Positions 16,906 to 25,068 are shown, counted from the first letter of the stretch. The stretch is DNA of 64,000 bases from Cupriavidus pinatubonensis (GCF_019602855.1 NZ_CP080767.1:1674001-1738000), one strand, 5' to 3'. Notes: generated by a model not told the origin, from the letters alone. Numbers and translations: made by a program.

Positions 16906-17697
16906 ATGCTGCTGAAAGACAAGATCGTCATCGTGTCCGGGATCGGTCCCGGACTTGGCGCAAAGCTGGCCGTGGAGGCCGCGCGCGAAGGCGCGCGCGC
17001 CGTGGCCATTGCCGCACGCACCGCGGCGAAGCTGGATGAGGCCCAGGCCCGGATCGACGAACTGGGCGCCGACTGCGAGGTGCTCAAGGTGGTGACCGAC
17101 ATCACCGACCGCGCCCAGTGCCGGCAACTGGCCGGCGAGACCCTGCGCCGCTACGGACGGATCGACGCGCTGGTCAACAGCGCGTTCCAGCACGGCAATT
17201 TCCCCGAGCCGATGGAATCCGCCGACCTCGACGTCTGGCGCGAGGTGTTCGACACCAACGTGTTCGGCACCATGACGCTGACCCAGGAAGTGGCCGCGCT
17301 GATGAAGCCGCAGGGCGGCGGCGCGATCGTGATGATCAATACGCAGGCCACGCGCAAGCCGATGCCCGGTGAAGGCGGCTACGCGGCGTCCAAGGGCGCG
17401 CTGGCCGTCGCGGTCAAGTATCTGGCGCGCGAACTGGGCCCGTATGGCATCCGCGCCAACAGCATCTTCATGGGCTGGATGTGGGGCGCGCCGGTGCAGG
17501 GCTATGTGCGCCACGTTGCAGCGGAGCAGGGCATGAGCGAAGATGCGGTGATTGCCCCCGTCACCGCGCAGATCGCGCTGGGCCGTATGCCGACCGACGA
17601 CGACTGCGCGCGCGCCGCGCTGTTCCTGGTGTCGGACTACGCCCGCGCGATCACCGGCGCCTCGCTCGACGCCAACGGCGGCGATTTCATGCCCTGA
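16906..17697 (+). CDS. Short-chain dehydrogenase/reductase in the sulfotransferase operon
   Basis: This 263-residue SDR has a cofactor loop SGIGPGLG (11-18), NAG-like VNSAF, and the YAASK catalytic pair. The usual catalytic serine strand (IVNISS) reads IVMINTQATRKP, so Ser is replaced, perhaps by Thr. The R residues after strand two (AARTAAK) suggest NADP use. It lies 34 bases after the sulfotransferase and 22 before the DHH gene, with GAGGAGA before the ATG. It may make or consume the hydroxyl that is sulfated. It is not close to the other SDRs of the window. Confidence 0.8.
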   Translation: MLLKDKIVIVSGIGPGLGAKLAVEAAREGARAVAIAARTAAKLDEAQARIDELGADCEVLKVVTDITDRAQCRQLAGETLRRYGRIDALVNSAFQHGNFPEPMESADLDVWREVFDTNVFGTMTLTQEVAALMKPQGGGAIVMINTQATRKPMPGEGGYAASKGALAVAVKYLARELGPYGIRANSIFMGWMWGAPVQGYVRHVAAEQGMSEDAVIAPVTAQIALGRMPTDDDCARAALFLVSDYARAITGASLDANGGDFMP

Positions 17698-17719
17698 CCG
17701 TGGTCACCGGAAACCTGCC

Positions 17720-18682
17720 ATGACACGCTACTTTGCCTTCAACGGCGACGCCGACGGCCTGTGTGCCCTGCAGCAACTGCGCCTGGCCTGTCCCGGCGAC
17801 GCGACACTGGTCACCGGCGTCAAGCGCGATATCCACCTGCTCGACCGTATCGACGCCGGGCCGGGCGATACGGTCGCCGCGCTCGATATTTCGCTCGAGC
17901 AGAACCGCGGCGGCCTGCTGCGGCTTCTCGCGGCCGGGGCGCGGGTGGATTACTTCGACCACCATCACGCGGGCGAATTACCCGCCCATCGCGGGCTCTG
18001 CGCGCATATCGACGAAGGCGCGGACGTGTGCACAAGCATTCTGGTGGACCGCCATCTTGGCGGTCGCCACCGGCGCTGGGCGGTCACGGCTGCCTTCGGC
18101 GATAACCTGTCAGGCGTGGCCCGGCTGATGGCTGCGCAAGCCGGGCTCGACGCGTGCGATATCGCCGTGCTGGAGCGACTGGGCACCTGCCTCAACTACA
18201 ACGCCTACGGCGAGTGCGTGGCCGATCTGCATTTCGACCCCGCCGAGCTGGCCGCGCACATGCTGCCGTTTGCGGATCCACTGGACTTCGCGGCCCAATG
18301 CGCGGCTTACCGGGTGTTGTGTGCCGGCTATGCGGACGACATGGCGCAAGCGCGCTGCCTGGCGCCGTCGCATGAGGTCCCTGGTGCGGCGCTGCTGGTC
18401 CTGCCCGACGCCGCGTGGGCGCGGCGCGCGATTGGCGTGCTGGCCAATGAACTGGTAAGCGGGCGCCCCGGCGACGCCATCGGTCTGTTGTCGCCCAAGA
18501 CGGACGGCGGCTTTGCCGTCAGCGTGCGGGTGCCCGCGCACAGCGCCACCGGCGCAGCCGACTTCTGCCGCGGCTTCGATACCGGCGGCGGCCGGCGCCT
18601 GGCAGGTGGCATCAACCACCTGCCGGACGCCGACGTGGACCGCTTCACGCGCAGCTTCACAGACTGCTTCGGCCGCGCGTAG
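17720..18682 (+). CDS. DHH-family phosphoesterase, possible PAP phosphatase
   Basis: This 320-residue protein is a DHH/DHHA1 phosphoesterase. Metal-binding motifs are NGDADG (8-13), ALDIS (Asp57), the DHHHAG motif (80-85) and a DHHA1-type C-terminal GGGRRLAGGINHLP. In the same superfamily NrnA hydrolyses 3'-phosphoadenosine 5'-phosphate (PAP) and short RNA. Standing last in an operon with a sulfotransferase and near PAPS synthesis genes, this protein is well placed to remove inhibitory PAP. That role is inferred from context; the motifs alone only show a phosphoesterase. Confidence 0.75.
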   Translation: MTRYFAFNGDADGLCALQQLRLACPGDATLVTGVKRDIHLLDRIDAGPGDTVAALDISLEQNRGGLLRLLAAGARVDYFDHHHAGELPAHRGLCAHIDEGADVCTSILVDRHLGGRHRRWAVTAAFGDNLSGVARLMAAQAGLDACDIAVLERLGTCLNYNAYGECVADLHFDPAELAAHMLPFADPLDFAAQCAAYRVLCAGYADDMAQARCLAPSHEVPGAALLVLPDAAWARRAIGVLANELVSGRPGDAIGLLSPKTDGGFAVSVRVPAHSATGAADFCRGFDTGGGRRLAGGINHLPDADVDRFTRSFTDCFGRA

Positions 18683-18699
18683 CCGCCATCGGTATCGTT

Positions 18700-18720
18700 G
18701 CCCGCCTTGTTCAGGCGGGC
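18700..18720. terminator. Bidirectional hairpin between convergent operons
   Basis: GCCCGCCT pairs with AGGCGGGC across a five-base loop. It lies 17 bases after the DHH gene and overlaps the stop codon of the convergent RibBA-like gene. No T-run follows on either side. Confidence 0.5.
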
Positions 18721-19808
18721 GGCACGAACTCCGTGACTTCCAGCTCGAAGCCGGCGACCGTGCGGTAAGGCACCGGATGGCTTAGCAGGCGTAGCTTGCG
18801 CGCGCCCACGTCGCGCAGGATCTGCGCCCCTACGCCCAGTGCGCGCTGCGCAAACGCCGGGGCGGGCGTAGCGGCGGCCGGCGCGGCGAGCCGCTCCAGC
18901 CGCTGCTGCGGCGATTCGCGTTCATCGAGCAGCACCAGCACGCCGCAGCCTTCGGCACCGATGCGCGCGAGCGATCGCTCCAGGTTCCAGGCCGGCAGCG
19001 CCGGCGTGCCGAAGCCGAGCACGTCGCGCTGCATCTCCACCGTTTGCACGCGCGTCAGCACGGCCTTGGCCGGGTCGGGTTGCCCCAGCACCAGCGCCAG
19101 GTGCAGCGCATCGACCGGCACGTCATGGTAGGCATGCACGGCAAAGCGGCCATAAGGCGTGTTCAGTTCGGAGGTGCGCGTGCGGCGCAGCGCGCCTTCG
19201 GTCAGCAGCCGGTGGTGGATCAGCCCGCTGATCGATACCGCGGGCAGGCCGTGGCGCTGCGCGAACGCGAGCAGGGCGGGGCCGCGCAGCAGGTCGCCGG
19301 CATCGTCGAGCAGCATCGCATAAGCGCCCGACGCGACGCATCCGGCCAGCGACGGCAGGTCGGAGCACGCTTCGGCAAAGCCCGCGCGGCGCAGAACGCC
19401 ATCAGGCTGCGCCACCACAGGAAAGATGTGGCCAGGCTGGACCAGATCCGCCGGTTGTGCGAGCCGTGCCGCGGCCACGCGCAGCGTCAGCGCGCGGTCC
19501 GCGGCGGAAATGCCGGTGCTGACGCCGCTGGCGGCTTCGATCGACACCGTGTAGCGCTCGCGCTGGCGATGGTTGGCGGCCATGGGCGGCAACTGCAGCC
19601 GCTGGCGGCGCGCCTCGGTGATCGCCATGCAGACCAGTCCGCGGGCCTCGGCGGCCATGAAGTTGACGTCGCCCTCGGTGGCGCGCTCGGCGGCGACCAG
19701 CACGCAGCCAAGGGCTTCGTCGGTCTCGTCTTCGAGCACCACCACACGCTGTCCCGCAGCCAGCGCCGCGAGCACGTCCAGCATCGGCGGGAGCATGGCG
19801 GCGTTCAT
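18711..19808 (-). CDS. Degenerate RibBA-like protein (DHBP synthase/GTP cyclohydrolase II fold)
   Basis: This 365-residue protein aligns over its length with RibBA. The N-terminal half matches 3,4-dihydroxybutanone phosphate synthase (EGDVNFMAAEARGLVCMAIT, then SGVSTGISAADRALTLRVAA, then GHIFPVVAQPDGVLRRAGF), and the C-terminal half ends like GTP cyclohydrolase II (LGVGAQILRDVGARKLRLL). The catalytic DREnEGD loop of RibB reads EDETDEALGC, the metal-binding His of GGHTEA is Phe (AGFAEA), and the Cys zinc motif of RibA (CLTGDxxxSxxCDCG) is absent. Both classical activities are therefore probably lost. Its ATG overlaps the esterase stop (ATGA), so it is coupled to a steroid-regulon operon and may have a new function. 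Confidence 0.8.
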   Translation of the reverse strand: MNAAMLPPMLDVLAALAAGQRVVVLEDETDEALGCVLVAAERATEGDVNFMAAEARGLVCMAITEARRQRLQLPPMAANHRQRERYTVSIEAASGVSTGISAADRALTLRVAAARLAQPADLVQPGHIFPVVAQPDGVLRRAGFAEACSDLPSLAGCVASGAYAMLLDDAGDLLRGPALLAFAQRHGLPAVSISGLIHHRLLTEGALRRTRTSELNTPYGRFAVHAYHDVPVDALHLALVLGQPDPAKAVLTRVQTVEMQRDVLGFGTPALPAWNLERSLARIGAEGCGVLVLLDERESPQQRLERLAAPAAATPAPAFAQRALGVGAQILRDVGARKLRLLSHPVPYRTVAGFELEVTEFVPPA

Positions 19809-20761
19809 GCTGCCTCCTGCGTGCCGCTGGCGGCGAAAGCCTGGCGCAATGACGCAGCGGCGGCATCGAGCGCATGGCTCGCGGCATCGAGCACGCCCTG
19901 CATGCTCATGAAGCCATGGAACTGGCCCGGCCAGCGGCGTACGGTGGCCGCACCGCCCGCGCCCCGCAACGCTTCGCCATACGCTTCGCCCTGGTCGCGC
20001 AGCGGATCGAATTCCGCCGTGATGATGGTGGCGGCCGGCAGGCCCTGCAGATCTCGCTGGTGCAAGGGGCTCGCGCGGACATCGGCGGCGGCGTCCGGAT
20101 TGGCCAGGTACTGGGCGCGATACCAGTCGAGTTCGCGCGCACTGAGGAAATAGCCTTCGGCACAGGCGCGGTAACTGGCGCTGTCGGCGGCGGCGTCAGT
20201 GCAGTCCAGGTAAGGGTAGAGCAGCAACTGGTGCTTCAGCGCGATGCCGCTGCCGCGCAGTTGCTGGCACACGACTGCGGCGAGGTTGCCGCCGGCGCTG
20301 TCGCCGGCCACTGCCAGCCGGGCCGGGTCGACGCCAAGCTCGGCGGCGTGCCCGGCGGCCCAGCGCACAGCCGCAACCGCGTCGTCGGCCGCGGCCGGGA
20401 AGCGCGCTTCCGGAGCCAGCCGGTAGTCGACCGACAGCACCAGCGCGCCGCTGCGACGCGCCAGGCTGCGGCAGATGTTGTCGTGCGAATCGAGGCCGCA
20501 GAGCACGAAGCCGCCGCCATGGAAATAAACGATGAGCGGCGGACCTGCGCTGTCGTCGGGCCGGTACAGGCGCGCCGGCAACGGGCCCGCGGCGCCATCG
20601 ATGGTCAGGTCTTGCTGCGCGGCAACGCTGTCGCCGGGCGCAAAGGCCGGCATGGCGGCGACTGCCGCACGGTAGTCGGCAGCGCGCAGCGTGGTGAAGT
20701 CGGGACTCGGCATGGCGGCCATGGCGTCCAGCATGGCGCGGGCCTGGGGATCGAGCGGCAT
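19805..20761 (-). CDS. Family IV (HSL-type) esterase/lipase
   Basis: This 318-residue alpha/beta hydrolase has the oxyanion motif HGGG (81-84), the nucleophile Ser155 in GDSAGG, Asp252 (EFDPLRD) and His282 (GQFHGF). This is the hormone-sensitive-lipase group of carboxylesterases, cytoplasmic here because no signal peptide is seen. A steroid ester or a lactone is a possible substrate. It is not the C-C hydrolase HsaD, which has a different nucleophile context and no HGGG. It is the second gene of an SDR-esterase-RibBA-like operon. Confidence 0.87.
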   Translation of the reverse strand: MPLDPQARAMLDAMAAMPSPDFTTLRAADYRAAVAAMPAFAPGDSVAAQQDLTIDGAAGPLPARLYRPDDSAGPPLIVYFHGGGFVLCGLDSHDNICRSLARRSGALVLSVDYRLAPEARFPAAADDAVAAVRWAAGHAAELGVDPARLAVAGDSAGGNLAAVVCQQLRGSGIALKHQLLLYPYLDCTDAAADSASYRACAEGYFLSARELDWYRAQYLANPDAAADVRASPLHQRDLQGLPAATIITAEFDPLRDQGEAYGEALRGAGGAATVRRWPGQFHGFMSMQGVLDAASHALDAAAASLRQAFAASGTQEAA

Positions 20762-20793
20762 CGGGTCTCCTGAGTAACTTGGGGTGATGATGG

Positions 20794-21603
20794 TCAGAGC
20801 GCGAAGGCGGGCGCCTTGCCGGCGGCAATGCCTTGCGCGCGTACGAGCGCGGCTTGGGCGGCCTGCTCGTGCGGCAGGATCCAGAACTGGCCCGCCGACA
20901 CGCCGTCGAGGATCCGCTGCGCGACGGCATCGGGCGTCATGCCCGCGGCAATGCCGTTGCGCAGCGCGCCGTTCATCTGGTCCACCTCCTGCTGCGCCGT
21001 GCCGCCAAGTCCCGCCGCGATGCCGGTGGCGACCGGACCTGGGCAGACCACCGATACGCCCAGCGGTATCCCCGCCGCTTGCAGTTCGAGCAGCAGCCCT
21101 TCGCTGAGCGCCACCACGCCCTGCTTGGACAGCGTGTACGGCGCCAGCCACGGTCCTACCGCGAGGCCTGCCATCGACGCCACGTTGACGATATGGCCTG
21201 AACCCTGTTCCGACATGCGGGGCACGAAGTTGCGCAGCGCGTGCAGTACGCTCCACAGATTGACGCGCAACACACGCTCGAACACCTCCGGCTCCAGTTC
21301 CCAGCAGCGGCCGGTCGCGAGAATGCCTGCGTTGTTGACCAGCAGGTCGACACGGCCCAGCCGCCGGAAGCTCTCTTCGCACAGGTGCTCGATCTGCGCG
21401 GCGTCGGACACGTCGGTGGGGATGGCGATGACGGTCGCCCCTTGCCCGGCGAGCGCCGCGCGTGCCGCTTCGAGCGCATTGGCGTCGATATCGGCGAGCG
21501 CCAGCGCATACCCTTGCGCCGCCAGGGCCTGCGCGAGCGCGCAGCCGATGCCGCTGGCCGCTCCGGTGATCACTGCGGCCTGCTGCCGCGGATTTGCCGC
21601 CAT
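20794..21603 (-). CDS. Short-chain dehydrogenase/reductase
   Basis: This 269-residue classical SDR has TGAASGIG (14-21), the Asp after strand two (ADIDANAL, NAD preference), NNAG, the serine strand VNVASMAG and YTLSK. The C-terminal region (DAVAQRILDGVSAGQFWILP) resembles SDRs that act on lipids or retinoid-like substrates. GAGGAG precedes the ATG at 21603. It is first in the operon that continues into the esterase (32-base gap) and the RibBA-like gene. A weak operator copy lies 78 bases upstream. Confidence 0.85.
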   Translation of the reverse strand: MAANPRQQAAVITGAASGIGCALAQALAAQGYALALADIDANALEAARAALAGQGATVIAIPTDVSDAAQIEHLCEESFRRLGRVDLLVNNAGILATGRCWELEPEVFERVLRVNLWSVLHALRNFVPRMSEQGSGHIVNVASMAGLAVGPWLAPYTLSKQGVVALSEGLLLELQAAGIPLGVSVVCPGPVATGIAAGLGGTAQQEVDQMNGALRNGIAAGMTPDAVAQRILDGVSAGQFWILPHEQAAQAALVRAQGIAAGKAPAFAL

Positions 21604-21681
21604 GGTGTTGCTCCTCGGTGAAAAGAAGGCGGCGGAAATCGCCGCGCATGGCTGTCTTGTAGCGGCAGCGCGGCGGCACGG

Positions 21682-21699
21682 CATCGTCTGTTTGGGTAG
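21682..21699 (-). promoter_or_regulatory. Putative steroid-regulon operator, SDR-esterase operon
   Basis: On the minus strand the sequence ends in CAGACGATG, a good right half, while the left half (CTACCC) is poor. It ends 78 bases before the SDR start at 21603. Confidence 0.45.
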
Positions 21700-21800
21700 G
21701 GCGGCGACCGGCGTCTGGCCGGATTCCAAAGGATCCGGCGACGCCTAAGGGTTTGCCCCCGGCATGGCGGGCTTGGGGGAGGGCAGGGTGGGTCTGCCCT

Positions 21801-21818
21801 TAGTCTGTTTGGAGTATG
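21801..21818 (+). promoter_or_regulatory. Putative steroid-regulon operator, far LuxR 2 site
   Basis: TAGTCTGTTTGGAGTATG differs by one base from the site at 62746-62763 on the other strand. It lies 224 bases before LuxR 2. Confidence 0.6.
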
Positions 21819-21862
21819 TGCGTGCGCGTCAGGCGCGTGAGCATTGTGCTATCCCGCAGGAC

Positions 21863-21880
21863 TAGTCCGCTTCCCATGCA
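21863..21880 (+). promoter_or_regulatory. Operator half-site before LuxR 2
   Basis: TAGTCCGC is followed by TTCCCATGCA, so only the left half of the dyad is kept. ATGCATGG also follows the half-site in front of LuxR 3, which may be a feature of the regulator genes' own promoters. Confidence 0.35.
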
Positions 21881-22042
21881 TGGCCGGATTGCCTTGGGGA
21901 AAACCATGAAGGTGGCCGCGACGCCGGCCACCGCCACCGTCCCCGTCATCGGGACGCACGGAAGGGCCGCAGAGCCCATACAAAGTCCAGCCGCGCGGCA
22001 CGTCTCGCGCGCTGGGCACGCCACACAATGGAGACAGAGGAA

Positions 22043-23227
22043 ATGCTGATGGAGGCTAGCCAGAACCCGGCAATCGCACACCTGTTCACGCAGGCAACCG
22101 TGTCGCTGTCGGACTTCAGCGCGTTGCTGGGGAATATCTACCAGGGGCCGATGGAGCAGGTGCCATGGGGCAAGGCGCTGGAGCAGATCCGCAGGCAGCT
22201 CGATGCCAACTACGTCACGCTGATCCTGCGCTCGCCGGCGACGGACCGTCCCGGGCTGATGGTGAATGCCTCCGAACATGGCCAGACGCTGCCGGGCGAG
22301 GTGTCCTACAACAGCTACTACTATTCGCTCGATCCGTTCATCGGCCTGCCGTCGGACCGCGTCGTGACCATCGACGAGCACCTGGGGCACGGCGTCTGGT
22401 GCATGAGCGAGCTGTACCAGCAATTCCTCAAGGACATCGGCATCCGCTACATCCTGGGCGCGGACCTGCGTACGGACGACGGCGTGGAATGCCGCTTCCG
22501 CGTCTGCCGCAACCATGACGGCCCCGACTTCTCCACCTCCGATAAGGCGCTGTGCACGGCGCTGCTGCCGCACCTGAAGCGCGCGGTGGACCTGCACTCA
22601 CGCATCGACGTGGTGGAATCCGAACGCACGGTTTACGCCAGCGCCATTGACCGCATGCTCGTCGGCATGGTGATCCTCGACGAGTCCGGCACCATTATCA
22701 AGACTAATGCGGCTGCCGACGAAATCCTCGCCGCCAAGGACGGCATCCGCATTGCCAAGGGCGGGCTCGACGTCGAGTACGGCCAGGAGAACCGCAAGTT
22801 CCAGCGCGTACTGCGCCAGGCGATGATGGGCCACGTCGGCACAGCGCCGCCGGTGATGGAGGCCATGTCGATCACGCGGCCGTCTGGCAGCGCCAAGCTG
22901 GGCGTGCTGGTCCGCACCATTCCGCTCAGCGAATGGTCCGAGGACAATCGCAAGCGGCCGGCCTGCGTGGTGTTCATCCGCGATCCGGAGCGGCGTTCAC
23001 AGGCGTCGCATGATGTGGTGCGCCAGCTGTTCGATCTCACGCCCGCAGAGACGCAGCTCGCGTTGCAGCTTGCCAACGGGCTTACGCTCGATGAAGCCGC
23101 GGACGAACTCGGCATCAGCAAGAACACGGCGCGCGCGCACCTGCGCGCGATCTTCTCCAAGACCGGCGTCACGCGACAGGCCACGCTGGTCCGCATGCTG
23201 CTGAGCAGCGTGATCTCGCTCGGCTAA
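22043..23227 (+). CDS. LuxR-family regulator 2, TeiR/TesR-like
   Basis: This 394-residue regulator has the LuxR helix-turn-helix at its C-terminus (LTPAETQLALQLANGLTLDE, then LGISKNTARAHLRAIFSKTG) and a long N-terminal sensor region. It is closely related to LuxR 3 and more distantly to LuxR 1 (shared FSALLGNIYQGP, SPATDRPGLMVNAS, MSITRPSGSAKLGVL, TIPLSEWSEDN). No autoinducer-binding domain and no luxI gene are present. The start at 22043 is chosen because GGAGA lies exactly eight bases before it and the protein then opens MLM, as in LuxR 3, which has the same spacing. Steroid or intermediate sensing, as for TeiR, is inferred. Confidence 0.83.
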   Translation: MLMEASQNPAIAHLFTQATVSLSDFSALLGNIYQGPMEQVPWGKALEQIRRQLDANYVTLILRSPATDRPGLMVNASEHGQTLPGEVSYNSYYYSLDPFIGLPSDRVVTIDEHLGHGVWCMSELYQQFLKDIGIRYILGADLRTDDGVECRFRVCRNHDGPDFSTSDKALCTALLPHLKRAVDLHSRIDVVESERTVYASAIDRMLVGMVILDESGTIIKTNAAADEILAAKDGIRIAKGGLDVEYGQENRKFQRVLRQAMMGHVGTAPPVMEAMSITRPSGSAKLGVLVRTIPLSEWSEDNRKRPACVVFIRDPERRSQASHDVVRQLFDLTPAETQLALQLANGLTLDEAADELGISKNTARAHLRAIFSKTGVTRQATLVRMLLSSVISLG

Positions 23228-23580
23228 CTCGCCGGCGCAAGCTTTGCGCTGAGCACCAGCGCAAAGCCTTCCGGCGTGTGCAGCACCGCACGCGCTTCAT
23301 GCGGCCCCTGCGCCGGGGGCTGCGTCACAGCAGCGCCAGCTTTCACCAGCCGTGCGACTGCCGCCGCAATGTCTTCCCCTTCGTCCACCTTGAACGCAAG
23401 CGCCGGCTGTTCCACCAGCCTTTCTTCACCGGCCACCAATGCGAGCGTCAGCGCTCCCGCGTCGAGCGCGCAGTAGCGATCGCCATCACGGAATTTCACC
23501 GGTAGTCCGAGTCCTTCCGTGAAGAACGGCAGGGCCGTGTCGAGATTGCCGACGGGGTAGAGCAACAGCTTCGATTGCAT
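23224..23580 (-). CDS. Glyoxalase/VOC-family protein
   Basis: This 118-residue single-domain VOC protein (LLYPVGNLDTALPFFTEGLG, then VLHTPEGFALVLSAKLAP) is of the glyoxalase/bleomycin-resistance fold. It lacks the two-domain length and the His/Glu ligand spacing of an extradiol dioxygenase, so it is not a second HsaC. The start at 23580 has AAAGGAA before it. Its stop overlaps the end of LuxR 2 by four bases in convergent orientation. Substrate unknown. Confidence 0.72.
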   Translation of the reverse strand: MQSKLLLYPVGNLDTALPFFTEGLGLPVKFRDGDRYCALDAGALTLALVAGEERLVEQPALAFKVDEGEDIAAAVARLVKAGAAVTQPPAQGPHEARAVLHTPEGFALVLSAKLAPAS

Positions 23581-23655
23581 GGTGTGCGGTTCCTTTCGTT
23601 GAAAGAGGGCCGTAATGCCCGTTGCCAATGATAGGTACGCACAATGTCCTGCTCA

Positions 23656-23673
23656 TAATCCAATCAGACGATG
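23656..23673 (+). promoter_or_regulatory. Putative steroid-regulon operator, LLM gene
   Basis: TAATCCAATCAGACGATG has a full right half and one change in the left. It ends 118 bases before the LLM monooxygenase start. Confidence 0.6.
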
Positions 23674-23791
23674 TTGCAACGCCTTGCGGCGACCACACTG
23701 CGATTACACAGGCCACATCCGGCCACAGGCGCAGCGTCTTGCAGTGCCCCGGATGCGGATCTGGACCGATACAAGCCGAGAGGGGACTGCA

Positions 23792-24940
23792 ATGCGTTTT
23801 TCGCTGATCTATGAAGCCCAGACCGTCGATGCTTCGCGCGCCGGCGACCACAAGGTGTTCGATGAAATCATGGAACAGGTGGTACTGGCCGAAGACATGG
23901 GCTTCGATGTGGTCTGGGCGGTGGAGCACACCGCGCTGACCAACTATGCGCACATGAGCGCGCCGGAAACGTTCCTGGCTTTCGTCGCCGGGCGCACGCA
24001 GCGCATCGGCATCGGCCATGGCGTGGTGTGCCTGCCACCTGCGATGAATCATCCGGTCAAGGTGGCCGAGCGTATCGCCACGCTGGACATCCTGTCCGGC
24101 GGCCGCGTGCACTTCGGCGTGGGCAAGGGCGGCACGCAACAGGAAGCGGGCACCTTTGGCTATGACCTGAACACGCTGCACCCGATGATCGACGAGTCGA
24201 TGTACCTGATCCCGAAGATCCTCACGCAGGACGAGATCGAGCACGACGGCGAGTTCATCAAGATCCCGCGCCGCCCGATTCACCCGAAGCCGCGCCAGGA
24301 CCCGCATCCGCTGATGTACCTGGCCTGCACCAATGCCGACACGCTGCAGCGTGCGGGCGCGCGCGGCATGGGCGCGCTGGTGCTCGGCTTCGGCGGCCCG
24401 GAGGATGTCGCCAAGAAGAACGACATCTATCGCGCCGCCTGGGTAAGCCGCAAGCCCGAGGACCAGGTCGGTTTCCGCCCGCACCAGCACCTGGCCGCGC
24501 TGTGCCCGACCATCGTGCTCGAAGACGGCCTGGCCGCGCGCAAGATCGGCATCAAGGGACAGCGCTACTTCATGGAATCGCTGTCGTACTGGTACGCCGG
24601 TGGCGAGCGCCCCGATCCTTCGAAGTGGGACGACGAGCACGTTACCGCCACCGACGCGCAAGGCAAGGACGTCATCAACACGAGCTTCGCTTCCGAGAAG
24701 GTCTCGGTGGACTTCAGCGACCCGGCGATGATGATGCTCAACCCCAACCATGCGTACGGCACGGTCGAGGACTGCATCGGCTACGTGCAGCGCCTGATCG
24801 ACGCCGGTGCCGACGAAATCCTGTTCATCTGCCAGATGGGCACGGTGCCGCAGTGGGCCCAGCTCGAAACGATCCGCAATATCGGCGAACACGTGATCCC
24901 GCATTTCCGCAAGCAGGGCCACAAGCTGCGCGTGGCCTGA
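23792..24940 (+). CDS. LLM-class (luciferase-like) flavin-dependent monooxygenase
   Basis: This 382-residue protein is a bacterial-luciferase-like TIM-barrel oxygenase (FDVVWAVEHT near residue 40, then HPVKVAERIATLDILSGGRV, FGVGKGGTQQEAGTFGYD). Members use reduced FMN or F420 and oxygen, often for Baeyer-Villiger or hydroxylation steps. It stands directly before hsaA-kstD-hsaB with its own operator site, so a steroid substrate is likely, though the classical 9,10-seco pathway has no assigned step for it. HsaB could supply reduced flavin. The start has GAGGGGA upstream; a long in-frame extension before it has no ribosome binding site. Confidence 0.82.
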   Translation: MRFSLIYEAQTVDASRAGDHKVFDEIMEQVVLAEDMGFDVVWAVEHTALTNYAHMSAPETFLAFVAGRTQRIGIGHGVVCLPPAMNHPVKVAERIATLDILSGGRVHFGVGKGGTQQEAGTFGYDLNTLHPMIDESMYLIPKILTQDEIEHDGEFIKIPRRPIHPKPRQDPHPLMYLACTNADTLQRAGARGMGALVLGFGGPEDVAKKNDIYRAAWVSRKPEDQVGFRPHQHLAALCPTIVLEDGLAARKIGIKGQRYFMESLSYWYAGGERPDPSKWDDEHVTATDAQGKDVINTSFASEKVSVDFSDPAMMMLNPNHAYGTVEDCIGYVQRLIDAGADEILFICQMGTVPQWAQLETIRNIGEHVIPHFRKQGHKLRVA

Positions 24941-24970
24941 CCGGGGCGCATTTCTCGCCGATGGCTTGCG

Positions 24971-24996
24971 CCCCTCTCCCGCATGCGGGAGAGGGG
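24971..24996. terminator. Perfect 26-base palindrome after the LLM gene
   Basis: The 13-base arm CCCCTCTCCCGCA is followed directly by its exact reverse complement. It lies 30 bases after the LLM stop codon and before the hsaA operator. There is no T-run, so it may slow decay rather than stop transcription. Confidence 0.5.
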
Positions 24997-25050
24997 CCGG
25001 GGTGAGATGCCAGCGCATCCATGAAATGCCTGGCGTAATCGCGCGTGGGC

Positions 25051-25068
25051 TAGTCCCATCAGACGATG
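25051..25068 (+). promoter_or_regulatory. Putative steroid-regulon operator, hsaA operon
   Basis: TAGTCCCATCAGACGATG has both halves intact. It ends 64 bases before the hsaA start and should control the hsaA-kstD-hsaB-SDR-kshB-fadD3 run. Confidence 0.75.

Larger units (their letters stand above)
21604..22042. other. Divergent control region, 439 bases
   Basis: No gene is visible here. The region separates the SDR-esterase operon from LuxR 2. It holds three full or partial operator copies and an imperfect hairpin (21710-21745, GCGTC...GCCGGAT against ATCCGGC.GACGC) that may insulate the two promoters. The long leader of the LuxR gene (21881-22042) shows nothing else I can identify. Confidence 0.6.

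Noticed and set aside
19805-20761. Alpha/beta hydrolase considered as the missing HsaD
   Set aside because: HGGG and GDSAGG mark a family IV esterase. Meta-cleavage-product hydrolases have a different nucleophile elbow and no HGGG.
23224-23580. VOC protein considered as a second extradiol dioxygenase
   Set aside because: It has one short domain and lacks the His-His-Glu spacing of HsaC.
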